Origin: Ophiura sarsii
Lineage: Eukaryota > Echinodermata > Ophiuroidea > Amphilepidida > Ophiuridae
DNA length: 64,000 nt
Reading direction: 5' to 3'
Assembly (NCBI GenBank): GCA_035610835.1
Contig: CM069447.1
Location: 22,307,259-22,371,258, forward strand
In this document: positions 60,689 to 64,000 of the stretch, in pieces
How the letters are laid out: every line of letters begins with the position of its first letter
Numbering within the stretch: the first letter of the stretch is position 1
The notes under the pieces: generated by a model
Database searches by the model: none
What the model saw: only the letters and a program-made list of their open reading frames with translations
Told to the model about the DNA's origin: nothing
Translations under genes and position numbers: made by a program

Positions 60689-60828
60689 TTAAGTATGTTT
60701 AAATATTAGACAAACCTTCATCGGCTACTGTGTGAGCAATGACATGACTATATCTGTCTTAATGAGAATGTCACAGTTGATTGGTATAGGTGCCCTTAAG
60801 TGATAATGAAATGTTTCATCATTTACAG

Positions 60829-60916
60829 GATGTGCCCTTAAGCAACGCTGGTGAGACGCCCTTAAATGAAGCAGTGCAAGTGAACCCGCAACAATTGAGA
60901 GTACAGTTAAGGCCCG
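60829..60916 (+). CDS. ITGB: integrin beta exon 4: PSI-to-hybrid segment
   Basis: Acceptor TTTCATCATTTACAG in phase 0, donor GTAAGT in phase 1. Encodes DVPLSNAGETPLNEAVQVN then PQQLRVQLRP and one base of the next codon, presumably Gly. The V-Q-x-N-P-Q-Q-L-x-V-x-L-R-P-G pattern is the conserved start of the beta-strand region entering the hybrid domain of integrin beta chains. Four degraded partial copies follow in the next 1.5 kb. Confidence 0.92.
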
Positions 60917-61034
60917 GTAAGTCAACCCATTTGTATATAACCCGGGGAAGGGGATTTAGTTCGATCAAAGAGGATGAGTTAGACATGGGTAGGGATGGTG
61001 GTGAGGAGGGGGGGGGGGGGGGGGGGTGGAGGAA

Positions 61035-61130
61035 AGACACCCTTAAACGAAGCAGACCAGGTAAGTCAACCCATCTCTATATTGATATAGGCCGGCCTAT
61101 ACCCGGGGGAGGGGATTTAGTTTAGACATG
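61035..61130 (+). pseudogene. partial copy of integrin exon 4 and its donor (copy B)
   Basis: ACACCCTTAAACGAAGCAG matches ACGCCCTTAAATGAAGCAG of exon 4. A gap of about 42 bp follows, then GGTAAGTCAACCCAT identical to the true donor. The following intron words (CCCGGGGGAGGGGATTTAG, AGACATGGGT) also match. Confidence 0.75.
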
Positions 61131-61154
61131 GGTTGGGGCGATGTTGTGAGAAGG

Positions 61155-61196
61155 GAAGATGCCTTTAATAAAACAGTGCAAGAGAATCCGCTGATG
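61155..61196 (+). pseudogene. partial copy of integrin exon 4 (copy C)
   Basis: GAAGATGCCTTTAATAAAAC then AGTGCAAGAGAATCCG aligns with the exon 4 middle. Read in frame it gives EDAFNKTVQENP against ETPLNEAVQVNP. A TTAA element at 61202-61750 follows directly. Confidence 0.65.
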
Positions 61197-61201
61197 TTTA
61201 A

Positions 61202-61750
61202 AGGCATATGAGATTTTGTTCATGGAGCGCCCTCCATCTTTGAGTTTTTCCTCTAAATGCAACTTGTTTGGTCAAATTAGATGAATAAACATGAAACTAA
61301 AATATCTTTTAAGTTATTACAGAGCAATACACTTCCTAATTACTTCCTAATCATGTTTTGTATGGGTTGAAATATTAACCCCGACAACTTATTTTCTGAG
61401 TGTTTTTTGGTCCGTAAATAGAATTCTATGGTATGACACTTAGTTAACGCCGTTTTCAGTACACAATAGCACAGAATGTTGTTTTTTTATGATGAAAATT
61501 GAAAAAATATATTAGAAATTCCTTTAACAATTGGAAGCAGATCCATTGTGATTTAGTAAAGTGATGAGATTTTTTACAGAAAATACTGTCAAGATCAATT
61601 TTCCATTGTGATTTAGTAAAGTTATGACATTTTTGTCAAGATCAATTTATGAGTCCAGGAATGTCTTATCTATAGTCAAACTTCATTATACATGTTATAA
61701 GAGAGAAAACAAGATGTGTACAATTTTGAATAAGATCACATAATATTGCT
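61202..61750 (+). mobile_element. TTAA-flanked MITE (family F), diverged
   Basis: TTAA at 61198-61201 and 61751-61754. Ends AGGCATATGAGATTTTG and AAGATCACATAATATTGCT. Carries GCGCCCTCCATCTTTGA as in the other copies. Confidence 0.8.
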
Positions 61751-61776
61751 TTAAGTATGTGCCCAGCGGAGGGGGT

Positions 61777-62144
61777 CACTCTCAGAAAAAAAGGTTCTAA
61801 GTCTGTCCTCTATTTAGAACCCTCAATGGTTCTTGAATGGAACCAAAAATGGCTCTTCAGACACCTTGCAGAACCATTTTTAGTCATTATAGAACCATTA
61901 AAGGTTCTCAAAAGGGTTTTTAATTTTGAAAGAACCTTTTTTGAAGGTTCTATGAGGAACTTATCTCTTGAACCTTCGAAAAAGGTGCTTGACAATTTGA
62001 GAACCATTTGGAGAACCAATAAAGGTTCTAAAGAGACCAAAAATGGTTCTGTAAGGTGTCTGAAGACCCAATTTTGGTTCTACTCAAGAACCATTTAGGG
62101 TTCTAAATAGAGGACAAAAAAGGGTTCTTTAATTTCTTAGAGTG
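61777..62144. mobile_element. TIR element packed with AGAACC/GGTTCT words
   Basis: Ends CACTCTCAGAAAAAAAGG and the complement AATTTCTTAGAGTG. GGTTCT or AGAACC occurs about 20 times in both orientations. The halves are roughly reverse complements. No TSD is clear. Similar AGAACC-rich elements are known to me from fish genomes. Confidence 0.8.
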
Positions 62145-62205
62145 TAGTCAAGCTTGGTCTGAACAATGGTAGGAAAGATTGAAGAACGAAAGAGGAAAAG
62201 GGCAT

Positions 62206-62290
62206 ATTGTCTTAATTTAAGTGATATAAGTGAACCTGAAACATTTAAGCTATAACATAAGAGCTGGTAAGTCAACATGAAAAGTATACG
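62206..62290 (+). pseudogene. partial copy of integrin exon 4 and donor (copy D)
   Basis: AAGTGAACCTGAAACATTTA then AGCTATAACATAAGAGCTG aligns with exon 4 from AAGTGAACCCGCAACAATTG to the end, followed by the same GGTAAGTCAAC donor. Confidence 0.65.
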
Positions 62291-62365
62291 CTTGGGGAGA
62301 GGGAGAGAAAGGGGAAGGGATAGTAAGATTTGGTATGAAAGACGGCGGAGAAAGAAAGAGTAAGT

Positions 62366-62421
62366 GAATAAAGCGTACAAATTTACCCACAACAACAATT
62401 AGCAACCAGTTTAAAACCTGC
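62366..62421 (+). pseudogene. partial copy of integrin exon 4 (copy E), peptide-like
   Basis: GTACAAATTTACCCACAACA then ACAATTAGCAACCAGTTTAA reads VQIYPQQQLATSLKP, against VQVNPQQLRVQLRP in exon 4. The donor GT is replaced by CT, so it should not splice as it stands. Confidence 0.6.
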
Positions 62422-62746
62422 TATACATGTGACCCAATGAGGCACAATGAGGGCAAAATGAAAATTGAGTTATTGATATCATGATATTAAATATGTATAA
62501 ATTAAGGGTCATTTTAGTACCAAAGTCAATGTTATTTATCATTTCTAACCAAAGTTACAAATTATTGAAAATCACTTTGTCTCAAATCATCAAAATAATA
62601 CAAATTATCAAGTTATGGACATTTAAAATGTTGGTTTTGTTAACAAACCAATGGAGTAAATGAAAATTTAATACCTGAAAATGTAGTTTAAAAACTCTTT
62701 GTTTTCATGAATCTGACTGAGTCTTTGGTTGGATCAGTGACACTTC
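62422..62746. other. intron 4 stretch, no gene seen
   Basis: AT-rich; nothing recognised. Confidence 0.4.
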
Positions 62747-62750
62747 TTAA

Positions 62751-62988
62751 CCCTTTCCACGCGGCAGGCGGCTGCAGACGACATTCCAAAATTTCACAAA
62801 ATGTTTATAAAATGTCAAAATTATTGAATTTCATTACCATATTTGGATTAACCATGAGAAATGCATTGAAATAAGTACAAACATGCCCAGTATTGGTTCA
62901 GTAATCCATGAGATAGACTTTGAAAATTTTGAAAATTTTCTGAAAAATCAGTTCTGTGTATGTAAAAATAATAGCCGCGTGGAAAGTG
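62751..62988 (+). mobile_element. TTAA-family MITE (family B), most complete copy
   Basis: TTAA at 62747-62750 and 62989-62992. TIRs CCCTTTCCACGCGGC and GCCGCGTGGAAAGTG. 238 bp with no coding content. Used as the reference for the family. Confidence 0.92.
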
Positions 62989-63039
62989 TTAACTGTCACT
63001 GGTTGGATACAGGATGTATCAAAGATAAAAAATATTAAA

Positions 63040-63460
63040 GGAGGTGTCCCGCAAGCAGTAAAGTGTGCATTATATGTTAGAAAAATAACTATCAAGCCCA
63101 ACTTTTGTAATTATATAGAACAAAACACCGCACTTATGACAAAAACAAATAAAAACCACAATCTCTCAACATGCACTTTTTAAAATTCGCTGCGATCGAA
63201 AATCCCAGTGTCGATGATGTCATAGTTATACAATGCACATGCGCAAATTTTAGCACCGATACCCATGACGTCATCGACACTCAGGACTTTCGATCGCCGC
63301 GAATTTTAAAAATTGCATGTTGAGCGATGGCAGTTTTTATTCATTTTTATGACTAGTATGGTGTTTTGTTCTATATAATTACATAATTTCGGCTCGATAA
63401 TTATTTGTCTAACAAATAATACTCAATGTTGTGCTTGCGGGACCCTTCCTTTAAGACTCC
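63040..63460. mobile_element. palindromic element around 63240, tentative
   Basis: AGGAGGTGTCCCGCAAGCA at 63040 faces TGCTTGCGGGACCCTTCCT near 63440. Inner pairs are TTATATAGAACAAAACACC, CACTTTTTAAAATTCGCTGCGA and ATGATGTCATAGT/ATGACGTCAT. A foldback of about 200-bp arms. Confidence 0.75.
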
Positions 63461-64000
63461 TTACTAATTTGACTTATTATGACCTTGTATCACTTGTGTC
63501 CTGAGGCGACAAAAACACTAAAAATGTACACCCTGTTTTACGGGCTGACGGACCTGTCAAGTAGGGTCGCCGCTCGATCGGTTGTTATATTTTGGTTTTT
63601 ACCTTAATTGTCACCAAAATCTTCAAAAATCAGGAATTATGTTAACATTTTGTGAAGAAAAAAAATTGTCGACTGATATTCGGCCAAAAAATGGCTGATT
63701 TCACATGATTTGAGAAGGGAAGAAGAAAAAAAATCGCAAAAAGTGGGTTGGTCGGGCCATAAAACAGCAGTTTTTACCTTCCTCGGCTTAACTCAAATTA
63801 ACTACTGCTGCATGTACCTCATTTACTCATGTTGGGTCACATAATAGGCAGGGTAGGCTGGGGGGGGGGGGGGGGGGGTAGGACAAATTTTAGTCCAAAA
63901 CGGCCCGAAAAAATGCTTTACCCAAGTGAGTAACTGGCCAAAGTGATTATAGCATAGAGTTTAGGCTATGCCGCGCCTGAGGGAGAGAATAATTAGATTT
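63461..64000. other. intron 4 continuing off the window
   Basis: No further exon recognised before the right edge. A G-run lies at 63861-63878. Confidence 0.4.

Larger units (their letters stand above)
12162..64000 (+). other. ITGB: integrin beta gene, 5' portion (overview)
   Basis: Four exons on the + strand join phase-consistently into an integrin beta N-terminus: signal peptide, PSI domain and the start of the hybrid region. The mature chain would pair with an alpha subunit at the plasma membrane as an adhesion receptor. The beta-I, EGF, transmembrane and tail exons lie beyond the window. Intron 1 (12327-47983), intron 2 (48094-51599) and intron 3 (51705-60828) are packed with transposons. 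I cannot say which paralogue this is. Confidence 0.85.

Noticed and set aside
61035..61060. Extra integrin micro-exon with a good GTAAGT donor
   Set aside because: No acceptor precedes it (a long G-run does), its phase differs from exon 4, and 42 bases of the motif are missing; treated as a relic.

Overview
The window is eukaryotic, intron-dominated, AT-rich animal DNA. The only gene I can support is the 5' part of an integrin beta subunit gene on the + strand. Four coding exons join in frame with canonical GT/AG junctions: exon 1 (12248-12326, signal peptide), exon 2 (47984-48093, first part of the PSI domain), exon 3 (51600-51704, rest of the PSI cysteines) and exon 4 (60829-60916, start of the segment leading into the hybrid domain). 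Exons 2 and 3 together give the seven-cysteine PSI spacing of integrin beta chains. Introns are about 35.7, 3.5 and 9.1 kb, and the gene runs off the right edge. The integrin type, the frequent AGGCCTA words and the repeat load suggest a marine invertebrate deuterostome, echinoderm or hemichordate more likely than lancelet. That placement is inference.

Almost all the rest is mobile DNA of DNA-transposon type, mostly short non-autonomous elements with no transposase. Several are delimited exactly by terminal inverted repeats (TIRs) and target-site duplications (TSDs). There are hAT-like elements with 8-bp TSDs (6835-7380, 14798-15371, 26271-27822, 58626-59330) and TTAA-flanked piggyBac-like families, one with about eight copies. 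There are also TA-flanked mariner-like palindromes, TTA-flanked Harbinger-like elements (29513-29763, 30068-32462) and 4-bp-TSD elements of unknown superfamily (23431-24319, 33347-35015, 48203-48811). A Penelope-like element tail is at 11158-11517. A 38-bp hairpin-forming minisatellite fills 19330-21627 between two copies of a 185-bp direct repeat.

Layout: 1-12161 is upstream flank with scattered MITEs. 12162-12326 is the first recognisable exon. 12327-47983 is the huge intron 1, holding the minisatellite and most transposons. 47984-64000 carries exons 2 to 4, with nested transposons between them.

Three observations stand out. First, exon 2 and exon 4 each have decayed tandem copies directly downstream, and the exon 2 copy is split by a transposon with a clean CACT duplication. 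Second, at least seven unrelated TIR families share one design, in which a short word from the TIR recurs many times, in both orientations, through the body. Third, near 53-56.5 kb transposons are nested inside transposons. I saw no functional tRNA, rRNA, CRISPR array or bacterial-type gene.
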